Of a stretch of DNA of 64,000 bases, positions 51,016 through 60,361 are shown one piece after another (the first letter of the stretch is position 1; every line of letters starts with the position of its first letter). The notes beneath the pieces were generated by a model. The model saw only the letters and a list, made by a program, of their open reading frames with translations. It did no database searches and was not told the origin of the DNA. Position numbers and translations under genes: made by a program. The stretch lies in NCBI GenBank assembly GCA_964476595.1, contig CAYZCL010000133.1, positions 4,505-68,504 of the forward strand. The letters run 5' to 3'. This DNA comes from JALSRD01 sp964476595 (GTDB lineage Bacteria > Desulfobacterota > Desulfobacteria > Desulfobacterales > JALSRD01).

Positions 51016-51046
51016 AAAAAGCCGCCTCCGCTTCCACGGGGGCGGC
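51016..51046 (+). terminator. Hairpin after the porin gene
   Basis: GCCGCCTCCG and CGGGGGCGGC form a ten-base stem preceded by five A residues, so it could terminate in either direction; on the minus strand the A-run becomes a T-run. The remaining bases to 51350 hold the AT-rich leader of the next gene (TCTAAGTCAATTACAC region) and nothing else clear. Confidence 0.55.
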
Positions 51047-51350
51047 GTGCCCCGCCGCACCCGCGGCTTGCGTCTTCCCCCCTTTTGAATTAATTTCGGT
51101 AAAAGGTTTCAATTGTCTTGAAGCCCTTTGGGATTTCCGTTTTCATCCCGCACCGGCGGAACGTCCGGGGCCGTCGGCCCGGTCCACCGGGACCCGACGA
51201 CACTTTTCCCGGTTCCGCGTCAAACGCGAAAATCGATCAACTTTGATCTAAGTCAATTACACACCGCACGGATTGGGGTAAATTGTTTTCATTAAGATTG
51301 CGGGGAGGTGTGCGATTACATCATCCAGCTCGTCATGAAAGGACTCTCAA

Positions 51351-51794
51351 ATGTGTGAAAGCTTTCGTAAAACGTGTTATTGTGGACGCCGAACGGCGGA
51401 GATTTTCTTCGGCAAGATGGCCCTGGACGAACAGAGCGTGGAAGCGGTCTACTGCCCGGAGTGCAGCCGCAACATCGCCACCGATCCCGAAAGCCGCGTG
51501 TGGGACAACGGCTGGGTGCTGGAGCTGGACATGGACGTGGTCCGCACGCGCGCTACGGTCATGGGAGTCCCGCCGGACGAACTGACCGCCGAGTGGGTCT
51601 TCGATCACGGCTACGCCACCTGGGTGGGCATTACCCCGGACGAATCCGAGCAGCGCAACCGCGAACGCGCCGAGATCCAGAAGCTTGCCAAAACCGACCT
51701 GCTGGCGTATTACAACGCCATGAAGCAGTGGGGCGCCGACCGCGAGGAGCGTTTCGTCCGGGAAGGCTGGCGCAAAACGAGGATCTGGCAGTAG
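51351..51794 (+). CDS. Small cysteine-containing hypothetical protein
   Basis: A 147-aa soluble protein. CESFRKTCYCGRRTAEIFFG and YCPECSRN give two cysteine pairs that may form a zinc ribbon. Then VWDNGWVLELDMDVVRTRAT and a helical charged part (ESEQRNRERAEIQKLAKTDL) ending REGWRKTRIWQ. The function was not recognised. The start codon has no strong ribosome site, but the composition and codon use look coding. It stands alone between the porin and a region of gene debris. Confidence 0.7.
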   Translation: MCESFRKTCYCGRRTAEIFFGKMALDEQSVEAVYCPECSRNIATDPESRVWDNGWVLELDMDVVRTRATVMGVPPDELTAEWVFDHGYATWVGITPDESEQRNRERAEIQKLAKTDLLAYYNAMKQWGADREERFVREGWRKTRIWQ

Positions 51795-52446
51795 ACGGTG
51801 TCCATCGTCGCGGAACCGCGCCGTCCGCGCAAACGCATTCAGAAATCATCACATCTTGTCGGGGCCGGGATTCTTCAAAACGGCTGTTCACCGCCGGGAA
51901 TCGTTCTGGTCGTCATCCTCATCGGCGGGGTGCTGCTGTGGGGGGCTTCAAGGTACAACTGTCCGGGTTCACCCTTCGCGTTCACGGCCTGACCAACCGA
52001 TCCTCATCCTGACCCTGCTGCGCTCATCGTTGCGGGTCTGTCTCCTCTCGATCGAGGCCGGCATGCGCGTGGTTTCGGTGGCCATGCACCGTAAGTCGGT
52101 GGCCGGGCTGCCCCGGCACCCGCTGGGAAGTTCATCAACGCGGCGGTCCCCGGCGACAACACCGACATGGAAGCAGCCACCCTCGAGCGGCTGCTGCTGT
52201 CCCAGGCCCTGAACCGGATGGTCATCGACCACGTGGGAAACGACCAGGACCTGCCGAATCTTCTGCAGAAACAGATCTCGCCCCAGCCCCTGAAGCGCCC
52301 TTTCCTGCTGGACTTCGCCCGGACCAAAATCGACGGCCTGCCCTGACGCGGGCTGAGCCGCCTGGTGGACGCCCCGCGCGACCCTTTCCGCCAGTCTTTC
52401 GCCGGTGACCCGGCCAAGGTGTCGTCCCTGCCGAAAACATCAAGCG
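51795..52446. pseudogene. Gene debris between the cysteine protein and the hydrolase
   Basis: Two recognisable pieces on the plus strand. Around 51895-51960 a hydrophobic stretch reads IVLVVILIGGVLLWGA. From about 52131 to 52346 a good coding-like frame reads KFINAAVPGDNTDMEAATLE, RLLLSQALNRMVIDHVGNDQ, ISPQPLKRPFLLDFARTKID, ending at a TGA. It has no start and is preceded by a stop. These look like the start and end of a decayed membrane-anchored gene; the family was not recognised. Confidence 0.4.
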
Positions 52447-53241
52447 TCACTTCAAAAAATCACGCATAACCCTGCAAAACGTATCGGGCGCATCGACATG
52501 CACGAAATGACCGGCATCCGGCACCACGACAATTCGCAAGTTCGGAAAGAGGCGCCGCATGCGTTGACCGTCCGCGGCCGTGACATAGTCGGAAAGCCCG
52601 CCGACGACCAGGAGCATGGGATGCGGCAGCCTTTCGCCCGGTGCGACCTCGGCGTAGATCCCGCTGCGGTTGGCGTCGATGCCGTCCAAGCCGATGCGCC
52701 AGGCGAGCCGTCCGTCGGGACCGCGCACCAGGTTCTTGGCCAGGAAGCGCCGCGTCATCAGGCAGGGGACGCGATCGGCCAGCGCGGCCACCACCGCGGC
52801 GCGATCGGTGTAGGCCGCCGGGTCCAGTCCGGCCACGGCGTCGAAAAGCGTGTCCAGCGCCGGCGGGTAACGCCGCGGCGCCATGTCCACCACCACCAAC
52901 CGCGCGAGCCGCGCGGGAAAATCGGCAGCGAACTGCATGGCCACCTTGCCGCCCATGGAGTGCCCCACCAGGTGCACCCGCGCCAGGCCCCTGGCGTCCA
53001 GGAAAGCCGCCACGTCCGCCGCCATCGCGGGGTAGTTGAATTCCGGGCTGTGGAAGGAGCCGCCGTGGTTGCGCAGGTCCACGGCGTACACGGCGAAGTC
53101 CCGCGCCAGGCGCCGGGCGACCCCCAGCCAGCTGCTCAGCGAAGCGAACAGGCCGTGGAGGAGCACCAACGGCGGCCCGGAGCCGGCGTGCCAGCTGTTG
53201 AGAACCGGATGTTCAGCCTCTCTCACCGACCCGGCCTCCAA
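52447..53241 (-). CDS. Alpha/beta hydrolase (esterase-like)
   Basis: A 264-aa protein of the alpha/beta hydrolase fold: PLVLLHGLFASLSSWLGVAR with the oxyanion HG, VYAVDLRNHGGSFHSPEFNY, nucleophile elbow GHSMGGKVAMQF, and the C-terminal VPDAGHFVHVDAPDTFC with the catalytic histidine. It resembles the YbfF-type esterases. It is divergent from the hut genes with 264 bases between starts. The substrate is unknown. It is not closely similar to the hydrolase domain of the LivM fusion by eye. Confidence 0.87.
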   Translation of the reverse strand: MEAGSVREAEHPVLNSWHAGSGPPLVLLHGLFASLSSWLGVARRLARDFAVYAVDLRNHGGSFHSPEFNYPAMAADVAAFLDARGLARVHLVGHSMGGKVAMQFAADFPARLARLVVVDMAPRRYPPALDTLFDAVAGLDPAAYTDRAAVVAALADRVPCLMTRRFLAKNLVRGPDGRLAWRIGLDGIDANRSGIYAEVAPGERLPHPMLLVVGGLSDYVTAADGQRMRRLFPNLRIVVVPDAGHFVHVDAPDTFCRVMRDFLK

Positions 53242-53380
53242 ACATCGATATAGCTTGATTTCAAAGTCTTACAGGATAAACCTGAAGCGCGGCCAAAAAC
53301 CAGCCATCCCCGGCCGGCGACCTCCCGCCGGCACGGCGCCGGGGACCGCTGGTGCCGTTCCCCGGCCGGCGCCTTTCGCC

Positions 53381-53408
53381 TTGACATCACTTTCGGCTGT
53401 AGTATGGT
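53381..53408 (+). promoter_or_regulatory. Sigma-70-type promoter of the hut operon
   Basis: TTGACA (53381-53386), a 16-base spacer and TATGGT (53403-53408) lie about 100 bases before the hutU start. The upstream stretch 53310-53375 has GC-rich inverted repeats (GGCGCCGGGG with CCCCGGCCGGCGCC), which could form a hairpin or mark an operator. Confidence 0.6.
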
Positions 53409-53505
53409 TGAATCACTGCCCATTGCCGCCCCGTGCCGGGGCGCGTGTTTTCGACCGGACGACCGCCCGGCTTTTCCATTTCAACCATCACCCGGGGGTG
53501 ACGAA

Positions 53506-55578
53506 ATGATTGCCAATCAGGACATCGCCCAGGCCATGACCGTGCGCCTGGATGAGATCTTTCCCAAACTGCCGCGCCGGCCGGCCTTTGTCAAGGGCAT
53601 CCGCCGGGCGCCCCACCGGGACTTCTCGCTTTCGCGGGAGGAGACCGTGCTGGCGCTCAAGAACGCCCTACGCTACGTTCCCGAGAAGTGGCAAGCCCGC
53701 CTGGCGCCCGAGTTCCTGGACGAGCTGCTGACCACCGGCCGCATCTACGGCTACCGCTTCCGGCCGACCGGCAACATCAAGGCCCGCCCCGTCCAGCGCT
53801 ACCGCGGCAACTGCCTGGAGGGGCGCGCTTTTCAGGTGATGATCGACAACAACCTGGATTTCGACGTGGCGCTCTACCCCTACGAACTGGTGACCTACGG
53901 CGAAACCGGACAGGTCTGCCAGAACTGGATGCAGTACCAGCTCATCCGGCGCTACCTGCAGATCATGAGCCGCGACCAGACCCTGGCCGTGGCCTCCGGG
54001 CACCCGCTGGGGCTCTTCGAATCGGCACCCGAGGCGCCGCGGGTGATCATCACCAACGCCCTCATGGTGGGCATGTTCGACGACCAGGAAAACTGGAACC
54101 GCGCCATGTCGCTGGGCGTGGCCAACTACGGCCAGATGACCGCCGGCGGATGGATGTATATCGGCCCTCAGGGCATCGTGCACGGCACCTACAGCACGCT
54201 GCTCAACGCCGGGCGCTCCATCCTGGGCATCCCGGCCGACCGGGACCTCTCCGGCCACCTGTTCGTGTCCTCGGGCCTGGGCGGCATGAGCGGCGCCCAG
54301 GGCAAGGCGGTGGTCATCGCCGGCGGCGTGGGCGTCATCGCCGAGGTGGACGAATCGCGCATCCAGACGCGCCTGGACCAGGGCTGGGTGGACCGCGTGG
54401 AAAAAGATCCGGCCAAGGCCTTCGCGGCCGCCCACGCGCTGCGCGAGGCCGGCAAGGCGGCGGCCATCGCTTTTCACGGCAACATCGTGGACCTGCTGGC
54501 CTACGCCGCCGGGCACCAGGTGCCCATCGACCTGCTGTCCGACCAGACCTCGTGCCACGCGGTCTACGACGGCGGCTACTGTCCCCAGGGACTGACTTTC
54601 GCCCAGCGCACGCGGCTGCTCCAGCGTGATCCCGAAAAATTCCGCCGCCTGGTGGACGAATCCCTGCGGCGGCACATCGCACTCATCCGCGAGCTGGTGG
54701 ACCAGGGCGCCTACTTTTTCGACTACGGCAACAGTTTTCTCAAGGCGGTCTACGACGCCGGCGTGCGCGAGATCTGCAAAAACGGTAAAAACGCCCTGGA
54801 CGGATTCATCTATCCCTCCTACGTGGAGCACATCATGGGCCCGGTCATGTTCGACTACGGCTACGGCCCGTTCCGCTGGGTGTGCCTGAGCGGCAAGAAG
54901 TCCGACTTGGCCAAAACCGACCGCGCCGCCATGGCCTGCATCGACCCCGCGCGGCGCTTCCAGGACCGCGACAACTACGAGTGGATCAAAAACGCGGGCA
55001 GGAACCGCCTGGTGGTGGGCACCCAGGCGCGCATCCTTTACCAGGACGCCGAGGGCCGCGTGCGCATCGCGCTCAAGTTCAACGAGATGGTGCGCCGCGG
55101 CGAAATCGGCCCCGTCATGTTGGGCCGCGACCACCACGACACCGGCGGCACGGATTCGCCCTTCCGCGAAACGGCCAACATCCGCGACGGCAGCAACATC
55201 ATGGCCGACATGGCCACCCACTGCTTCGCCGGCAACGCCGCCCGCGGCATGAGCCTGGTGGCGCTGCACAACGGCGGCGGCGTGGGCATCGGCAAGGCCA
55301 TCAACGGCGGCTTCGGTCTGGTGCTGGACGGCAGCCGGCGGGTGGACGCCATCATCGCGCGCGCCATGGCCTGGGACGTCATGGGCGGCGTGGCCCGCCG
55401 CGCCTGGGCGCGCAACGAGAACGCCATGGAGACCGTCATCGACTACAACAACCGGCGCCGGGGCCGCGACCACATCACCCTGCCCTTCGTCCCCGACGAG
55501 GACATGGTCACCTCGCTGGTGGCTGGCGCCTGGAAAAAATCGCCGGGCCGCACCGGCCGCGGGAGAAAGAAAAAATGA
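53506..55578 (+). CDS. hutU: Urocanate hydratase, long form
   Basis: Converts urocanate to imidazolone propionate with tightly bound NAD. At 690 aa it is longer than the 550-560-aa enzyme typical of proteobacteria. Diagnostic blocks are present: GGWMYIGPQGIVHGTY, GHLFVSSGLGGMSGAQGKAV, VPIDLLSDQTSCHAVYDGGY, IMGPVMFDYGYGPFRWVCLS, and the active-site GRDHHDTGGTDSPFRETANI with HNGGGVGIGKAING after it. The ATG at 53506 gives a sensible N-terminus. It overlaps the next gene by four bases (ATGA). The ending in GRGRKKK is basic and unstructured. Confidence 0.95.
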   Translation: MIANQDIAQAMTVRLDEIFPKLPRRPAFVKGIRRAPHRDFSLSREETVLALKNALRYVPEKWQARLAPEFLDELLTTGRIYGYRFRPTGNIKARPVQRYRGNCLEGRAFQVMIDNNLDFDVALYPYELVTYGETGQVCQNWMQYQLIRRYLQIMSRDQTLAVASGHPLGLFESAPEAPRVIITNALMVGMFDDQENWNRAMSLGVANYGQMTAGGWMYIGPQGIVHGTYSTLLNAGRSILGIPADRDLSGHLFVSSGLGGMSGAQGKAVVIAGGVGVIAEVDESRIQTRLDQGWVDRVEKDPAKAFAAAHALREAGKAAAIAFHGNIVDLLAYAAGHQVPIDLLSDQTSCHAVYDGGYCPQGLTFAQRTRLLQRDPEKFRRLVDESLRRHIALIRELVDQGAYFFDYGNSFLKAVYDAGVREICKNGKNALDGFIYPSYVEHIMGPVMFDYGYGPFRWVCLSGKKSDLAKTDRAAMACIDPARRFQDRDNYEWIKNAGRNRLVVGTQARILYQDAEGRVRIALKFNEMVRRGEIGPVMLGRDHHDTGGTDSPFRETANIRDGSNIMADMATHCFAGNAARGMSLVALHNGGGVGIGKAINGGFGLVLDGSRRVDAIIARAMAWDVMGGVARRAWARNENAMETVIDYNNRRRGRDHITLPFVPDEDMVTSLVAGAWKKSPGRTGRGRKKK

Positions 55579-56471
55579 AGCGAATCGTCGAGTGCGTACC
55601 CAATTTCAGCGAAGGCCGTGACCCGGCCGTCATCTCCAGGATCGTGGGGCCCTTCCGGGGCAAGGCGGACGTCAAGCTGCTGGACTACCAGCGCGACGAG
55701 GACCACAACCGCCTGGTGGTCACCGTGGTGGGGGAACCCGAACCCCTCAAGGAGACCGTCATCGCGGCCATCGGGGCCGCCGTGGAGGTCATCGACATGC
55801 GCCGCCACCGCGGCCAGCACCCGCGCATGGGCGCCGCCGACGTGGTGCCCTTCATTCCCATCCGGGGGGTCACCATGGAAGAGGCCGTGGCGCTCTCCCG
55901 TGAGGTGGCCCAGGCCGTGGCCCAGCGCTACGACCTGCCCGTCTTCCTCTACGAACAGTCGGCCACCGCGCCCCACCGCCGGAACCTGGCGGCCGTGCGC
56001 AAGGGCGAGTTCGAGGGCATGGCCGAAAAACTGCAGCAGCCCGAGTGGCAGCCGGACTTCGGGCCGACCACGGTGCACCCCACGGCCGGCGTCACCGCCA
56101 TCGGCGCGCGCATGCCGCTGGTGGCCTTCAACGTCAACCTGAACACCGACCGCCTGGAGATCGCCCAGGACATCGCCAGGAACGTGCGCCACCTCTCCGG
56201 CGGCCTGCGCTACTGCAAGGCCCTGGGAATCGAACTCAAGGACCGCGGCATGGTGCAGGTGTCGATGAACATGACCGACTACACCCGCACGGCGCTCTAC
56301 CGCGTGGTGGAGCTCATCCGCGCCGAGGCGCGCCGTTACGGCGTGACCATCGCCGGCAGCGAGATCATCGGGCTGGTGCCCATGGAGGCCCTGGTGGACT
56401 CGGCCGCCTACTACCTGGGCCTGGAGGGTTTTTCCATGGACCAGGTGCTGGAAAACCGGCTCATGGAGTAG
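55575..56471 (+). CDS. ftcD: Glutamate formimidoyltransferase
   Basis: Transfers the formimino group of formiminoglutamate to tetrahydrofolate. The 298-aa protein starts RIVECVPNFSEGRDPAVISR, with DEDHNRLVVTVVGEPEPLKE, the MRRHRGQHPRMGAADVVPFI block carrying folate and substrate contacts, and NLAAVRKGEFEGMAEKLQQP. It equals the N-terminal domain of mammalian FTCD; the cyclodeaminase is a separate gene 12 bases downstream. It overlaps hutU. Confidence 0.95.
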   Translation: MKRIVECVPNFSEGRDPAVISRIVGPFRGKADVKLLDYQRDEDHNRLVVTVVGEPEPLKETVIAAIGAAVEVIDMRRHRGQHPRMGAADVVPFIPIRGVTMEEAVALSREVAQAVAQRYDLPVFLYEQSATAPHRRNLAAVRKGEFEGMAEKLQQPEWQPDFGPTTVHPTAGVTAIGARMPLVAFNVNLNTDRLEIAQDIARNVRHLSGGLRYCKALGIELKDRGMVQVSMNMTDYTRTALYRVVELIRAEARRYGVTIAGSEIIGLVPMEALVDSAAYYLGLEGFSMDQVLENRLME

Positions 56472-56482
56472 GAGACAATAAT

Positions 56483-57100
56483 ATGCTTTCAGATCTGACG
56501 GTTACCGGATTTTCGGAAAGAACCGCTTCAGGCGATCCGCTGCCCGGCGGCGGCTCGGTTTCGGCCCTGGCCGCGGCCTTGGCCGCGGCCCTGGCCGAGA
56601 TGGTGGCCAACCTCACCGTGGGCCGCAAGAAATTCGCGCGGCACGAGGACGCCATGCTGGCCCTGCGCGACGAGGCCGCCCGGCTGCGCTCCGCCATGCT
56701 GGCCTGCATCGACCGAGACGCCGAGGCCTACCAGCAGGTGCTGTCGGCCTTCCGCCTGCCCAAAGACGACGATGCCCAGAAAGCCCGCCGCAGGGAGGCC
56801 ATCCAGGAGGGCTTCAAGCAGGCCGCGCGGGTGCCGCTGTCCGTGGCCGCCGACGCCCTGCGGATCCTCGAACTGGCCCTGGAGGCCGTGTCGCGGGGCA
56901 ACCCCAACGCTTTCAGCGACGGCGTGGTGGCGGCCCTGATGGCCAGGAGCGCCGTGCTGGGCGCCCTGAGCAACGTCAAGATCAACCTGGAGGCCATCGA
57001 GGACCCGGCTTTCGTGGATGACTTCACCGGCCGCGCCCGGGAGATCCGGCAAAAGCTGGAGGCCGCCGAACCGCAGCTGCAGTCCCTGCTCCCCTTCTGA
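56483..57100 (+). CDS. fchA: Formimidoyltetrahydrofolate cyclodeaminase
   Basis: Turns formimino-THF into methenyl-THF plus ammonia. The 205-aa helical protein opens FSERTASGDPLPGGGSVSAL, a family hallmark, with VANLTVGRKKFARHEDAMLA, DRDAEAYQQVLSAFRLPKDD and NPNAFSDGVVAALMARSAVL. It is in the same operon as ftcD and hutU, so histidine-derived formimino carbon is saved as one-carbon units. GGAG lies before the ATG. Confidence 0.93.
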   Translation: MLSDLTVTGFSERTASGDPLPGGGSVSALAAALAAALAEMVANLTVGRKKFARHEDAMLALRDEAARLRSAMLACIDRDAEAYQQVLSAFRLPKDDDAQKARRREAIQEGFKQAARVPLSVAADALRILELALEAVSRGNPNAFSDGVVAALMARSAVLGALSNVKINLEAIEDPAFVDDFTGRAREIRQKLEAAEPQLQSLLPF

Positions 57101-57104
57101 ATTC

Positions 57105-57971
57105 ATGCACCTGTTTCTCGAGCAGCTTCTGAACGGCGTCGCCCAGGGGGCCATCTACGCCCTGGTCACCCTGGGCCTGACCCTGGTGTACGGCATCCTG
57201 CGGGTGCTGCACGTGGCCCATGCCGCGGTCTACACCGTGGGCGCCTACCTCGGGCTGCTGGTCTTCAACACCACCGGCAGCCTGGCGCTGGCTTTCGCGG
57301 GGGCCATGGCGGGCTGCGCTCTGCTGGGGGTGCTTATCGAGCGCCTCGTCTATTTCCCGCTGCTCAAGTACCCCCCCTACGTGCCGCTGATCGGCAGCAT
57401 CGCCGTGATGCTCTCCATCGAAGAGCTGCTGCGCCTGGTGGCCGGACCGTACATCCTCACTTTCCCGGCCAGGCTGCCGCTGCCCGCGGTGAACGTGGGC
57501 GGTTTCCAGGTCTCGTCGACCCTCATGGCGGTGTACGTCATCACTACCTTAGTGCTGGCGGTGCTGTGGTTCATCACCAGCCGCACCGAGACGGGGTTGG
57601 CCATGCGGGCGGCCTCCCAGGACATGCCGGTGGCCGACGCCATGGGCATCGACAGCCACTTCATCGTCAGCCTGACCTTCGTGCTGGGCTCGGCCATCGC
57701 GGCCGTGGCCGGCGTGCTGGTGGGCATCTACTACAACCAGGTCTACCCCACCATGGGAAGCGTGCCGGCGTACAAGACGCTGGCCATCATCGTGGTGGGC
57801 GGCATGGGATCGGTGTCCGGCGCCGTGATCGCCTCGCTGCTGCTGGGCATCGCCGAGACCCTGCTGATCGGATACGCCAACATCCCCCTGCCCCGCGATG
57901 CGCTGGCTTTCATCGCCATGATCGCCGTGCTCATGTGGCGCCGCGAGGGGCTGATGGGGTCGGGAAGATGA
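57105..57971 (+). CDS. LivH-type ABC permease of the hut operon
   Basis: A 288-aa permease: GVAQGAIYALVTLGLTLVYG, ILRVLHVAHAAVYTVGAYLG, ETGLAMRAASQDMPVADAMG and the C-terminal IVVGGMGSVSGAVIASLLLG. It is typical of branched-chain-amino-acid-type importers. It begins four bases after fchA, which ties transport to urocanate/formiminoglutamate catabolism. No binding-protein gene is found in this operon. Confidence 0.92.
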   Translation: MHLFLEQLLNGVAQGAIYALVTLGLTLVYGILRVLHVAHAAVYTVGAYLGLLVFNTTGSLALAFAGAMAGCALLGVLIERLVYFPLLKYPPYVPLIGSIAVMLSIEELLRLVAGPYILTFPARLPLPAVNVGGFQVSSTLMAVYVITTLVLAVLWFITSRTETGLAMRAASQDMPVADAMGIDSHFIVSLTFVLGSAIAAVAGVLVGIYYNQVYPTMGSVPAYKTLAIIVVGGMGSVSGAVIASLLLGIAETLLIGYANIPLPRDALAFIAMIAVLMWRREGLMGSGR

Positions 57972-57999
57972 AAAACACCGTGCGGAGGAAAGACGCCCC

Positions 58000-58884
58000 G
58001 TGAGCGCCTACGTGATCACCATCGCCACCCTGATCGTCATCTACGCCATCGTGGTCTGCGGGCTCAACGTCATCGTGGGCTACGCCGGGCAGATCTCCCT
58101 GGGCCACGCCGCCTTTTTCGGTATCGGGGCCTACACGGCGGCCCTGCTGGCCACCAAGGGGCACTTCTCCTTCTGGGGCGCCCTGCCCCTGGTGATTCTC
58201 ATCAGCGGGCTGGTGGGGCTGCTGCTGGGGCTGCCCAGCCTGCGGGTGCGCGACGACTTCCTGGCCATCACCACCATCGGCATCAACTTCATCGTGGAGG
58301 CCGTCTTCCTCTACATTCCCTTCTTCGGAGGCGCCCTGGGCATCGGCGGCATCCCGCGCGTGGCGCTGCTGGGCGTCAAGCTCAAGGGAGCCGCTTTCCT
58401 GCTGCTGTGCCTCTTGTTCCTGGCGGTGGTGCTGCTGGTGTGCTGGTGGTTCACGCGCAGCTGGGCCGGCCTGGCCTGCTTCGCCCTGCGCGAGGAGGAG
58501 GCCGCGGCGGCCAGCATGGGCATCTCGCCGGTGCGCTTCAAGCTGACGGCCTTCGTACTGGGCACCTGCATGGCGGGACTGGGCGGGGCCCTGTACGCCC
58601 ACTACATGCGTTTCATCAGCGCCACGGACTTCTCTTTCCCGGTCTCCATCACCCTGCTGGCCATGCTGGTCATCGGCGGCATGGGCAACCTGTGGGCGCC
58701 GCTGCTGGGCGCCGTCATCCTGGGGGTGCTGCCCGAGCTGTTCCGTCCCATCGTGGACTACCGCATGCTCTTTTACACGGCCCTGCTGCTGCTGATGATC
58801 CGCTTTCAGCCCGGCGGCCTGCTGGGCGAGGGCAGTTTCCTGCGGCGGAGGCTTCGCGTGAAGCCCGCGGAGGCCCCGGCATGA
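58000..58884 (+). CDS. LivM-type ABC permease of the hut operon
   Basis: A 294-aa permease with NVIVGYAGQISLGHAAFFGI, LPSLRVRDDFLAITTIGINF, GMGNLWAPLLGAVILGVLPE and a basic C-terminus. It is a normal unfused LivM, unlike the fusion at 41657-43519. The GTG start has GGAGGAA upstream. Its stop overlaps livG (ATGA). Confidence 0.92.
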   Translation: MSAYVITIATLIVIYAIVVCGLNVIVGYAGQISLGHAAFFGIGAYTAALLATKGHFSFWGALPLVILISGLVGLLLGLPSLRVRDDFLAITTIGINFIVEAVFLYIPFFGGALGIGGIPRVALLGVKLKGAAFLLLCLLFLAVVLLVCWWFTRSWAGLACFALREEEAAAASMGISPVRFKLTAFVLGTCMAGLGGALYAHYMRFISATDFSFPVSITLLAMLVIGGMGNLWAPLLGAVILGVLPELFRPIVDYRMLFYTALLLLMIRFQPGGLLGEGSFLRRRLRVKPAEAPA

Positions 58885-59648
58885 GCGCGCCGTTGCTGGA
58901 GATCACGGGCCTGTCCAAGACCTTCGGCGGGCTCAGGGCCGTGGACAACGTGGACATGACCCTCCACCCCGGCGAGATCCTGGGCCTGCTGGGCCCCAAC
59001 GGCGCCGGCAAGACCGTCTGCTTCAACCTGATCTGCGGCGTCTACCGGCCCTCGGCGGGCCGCATCCGCTTCGACGGCCGGCGCATCGACGGCCTGGCGC
59101 CTCACGAGGTGGCCGCCCGTGGCATCGGCCGCACCTTCCAGATCGTCAAGCCCTTCGCCGCCCTGAGCGTGCTGGAAAACGTGCTGGTAGCCCGCGGCAT
59201 CCGCCGCTACGGACGTTTTTCGCGCATGTGGGGCAGCTGGCGCGGACACGGTGACAAAGAGGCCGCCATGGCGCTGCTCGAACGCGTGGGCCTGGCGGAC
59301 CTGGCCGGGAGGAAGGCCGGCCTGCTGCCCCTGGGCAACCTGCGGCGCCTGGAAATCGCCCGCGCCCTGGCCGTGGGCAGCCGTCTGGTGCTGCTGGACG
59401 AGTCCTTCTCCGGCCTGCGCCACGGGGAGATCGCCCGCCTGGAAGCCCTGGTACGGCGCATCCGCGAAGACGGCGTGACCATCCTACTCATCGAGCACAA
59501 CATGCGCGTCACCATGAGCCTGTGCGACCGCATCGTGGTGCTGGACCACGGCCGCCGCATCGCCGAGGGCACCCCGGCCGAAATCCAGCACGACCCGGCG
59601 GTCATCGAGGCCTACCTGGGAACCAGGGGGAAGCGCCATGCTGCTTGA
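58881..59648 (+). CDS. LivG-type ABC ATPase of the hut operon
   Basis: A 255-aa ATPase: Walker A GPNGAGKTVCFNL, ARGIGRTFQIVKPFAALSVL, a PLGNLRRLEIARALAVG signature that is a common LivG variant lacking LSGGQ, Walker B RLVLLDESFSGL (ES in place of EP) and switch IEHN. It overlaps livM by four bases and livF by 11. Confidence 0.93.
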   Translation: MSAPLLEITGLSKTFGGLRAVDNVDMTLHPGEILGLLGPNGAGKTVCFNLICGVYRPSAGRIRFDGRRIDGLAPHEVAARGIGRTFQIVKPFAALSVLENVLVARGIRRYGRFSRMWGSWRGHGDKEAAMALLERVGLADLAGRKAGLLPLGNLRRLEIARALAVGSRLVLLDESFSGLRHGEIARLEALVRRIREDGVTILLIEHNMRVTMSLCDRIVVLDHGRRIAEGTPAEIQHDPAVIEAYLGTRGKRHAA

Positions 59649-60357
59649 AGCCCGTGACCTGCACGTGGTCTACGGCGACATCCGCGCCGTGTCGGGGGTC
59701 GGCTTCCGGGTGGACCGGGGCGAACTGGTCTCCATCATCGGCGCCAACGGCGCCGGCAAAACCTCCATTCTGGGGGCGCTGATGGGCATCGTTCCCCTGT
59801 CGCAAGGCACCATCGTCTACGACGGTGCCGACATCACCGGCCAGCCGGCCTTTCGCCGCGCCCGCGCCGGCATCCGGCTGGTGCCCGAACGCGCGCGGGT
59901 CTTTCCGCGCCTGAGCGTCACCGAAAACCTGATGACCGGTGTCTACCGCCAGCGCAGGAAAGTGCCCCTGGCCGAACGCATGGACTGGCTCTACGACCTG
60001 TTTCCCATCCTGGCACAGCGCCGCGACCAGCCGGCGGCGACGCTCTCCGGCGGCGAACAGCAGCAGCTGGCCATCGCCCGCGCCCTGATCTCCGACCCGC
60101 AGCTGCTGCTGGTCGACGAGGTCTCCATGGGCCTGATGCCCAAGCTGGTCGACCGCGTGTTCGAACTGCTCGAGGATCTCAACCGCAACCACGGCCTCAC
60201 CATCCTGCTGGTGGAACAAAACGCTCTGGCGTCGCTGGAGATTTCCCAACGTGCATATGTGTTGGAAACCGGAAGCTGCGTGGCCGAAGGCGACACGCGG
60301 GACCTGCGCCGCAACCCGCGCATCCGGCAGGTCTACCTGGGCGGCGGCGCGGATTGA
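59638..60357 (+). CDS. LivF-type ABC ATPase of the hut operon
   Basis: A 239-aa ATPase: Walker A GANGAGKTSILGA, RAGIRLVPERARVFPRLSVT, canonical signature LSGGEQQQLAIARALI, Walker B QLLLVDEVSMGLMPK and switch VEQN. Last gene of the hutU-ftcD-fchA-livHMGF operon; the convergent hypothetical gene ends four bases past its stop. The operon thus has a complete membrane complex but must borrow a binding protein. Confidence 0.93.
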   Translation: MLLEARDLHVVYGDIRAVSGVGFRVDRGELVSIIGANGAGKTSILGALMGIVPLSQGTIVYDGADITGQPAFRRARAGIRLVPERARVFPRLSVTENLMTGVYRQRRKVPLAERMDWLYDLFPILAQRRDQPAATLSGGEQQQLAIARALISDPQLLLVDEVSMGLMPKLVDRVFELLEDLNRNHGLTILLVEQNALASLEISQRAYVLETGSCVAEGDTRDLRRNPRIRQVYLGGGAD

Positions 60358-60361
60358 CGCC

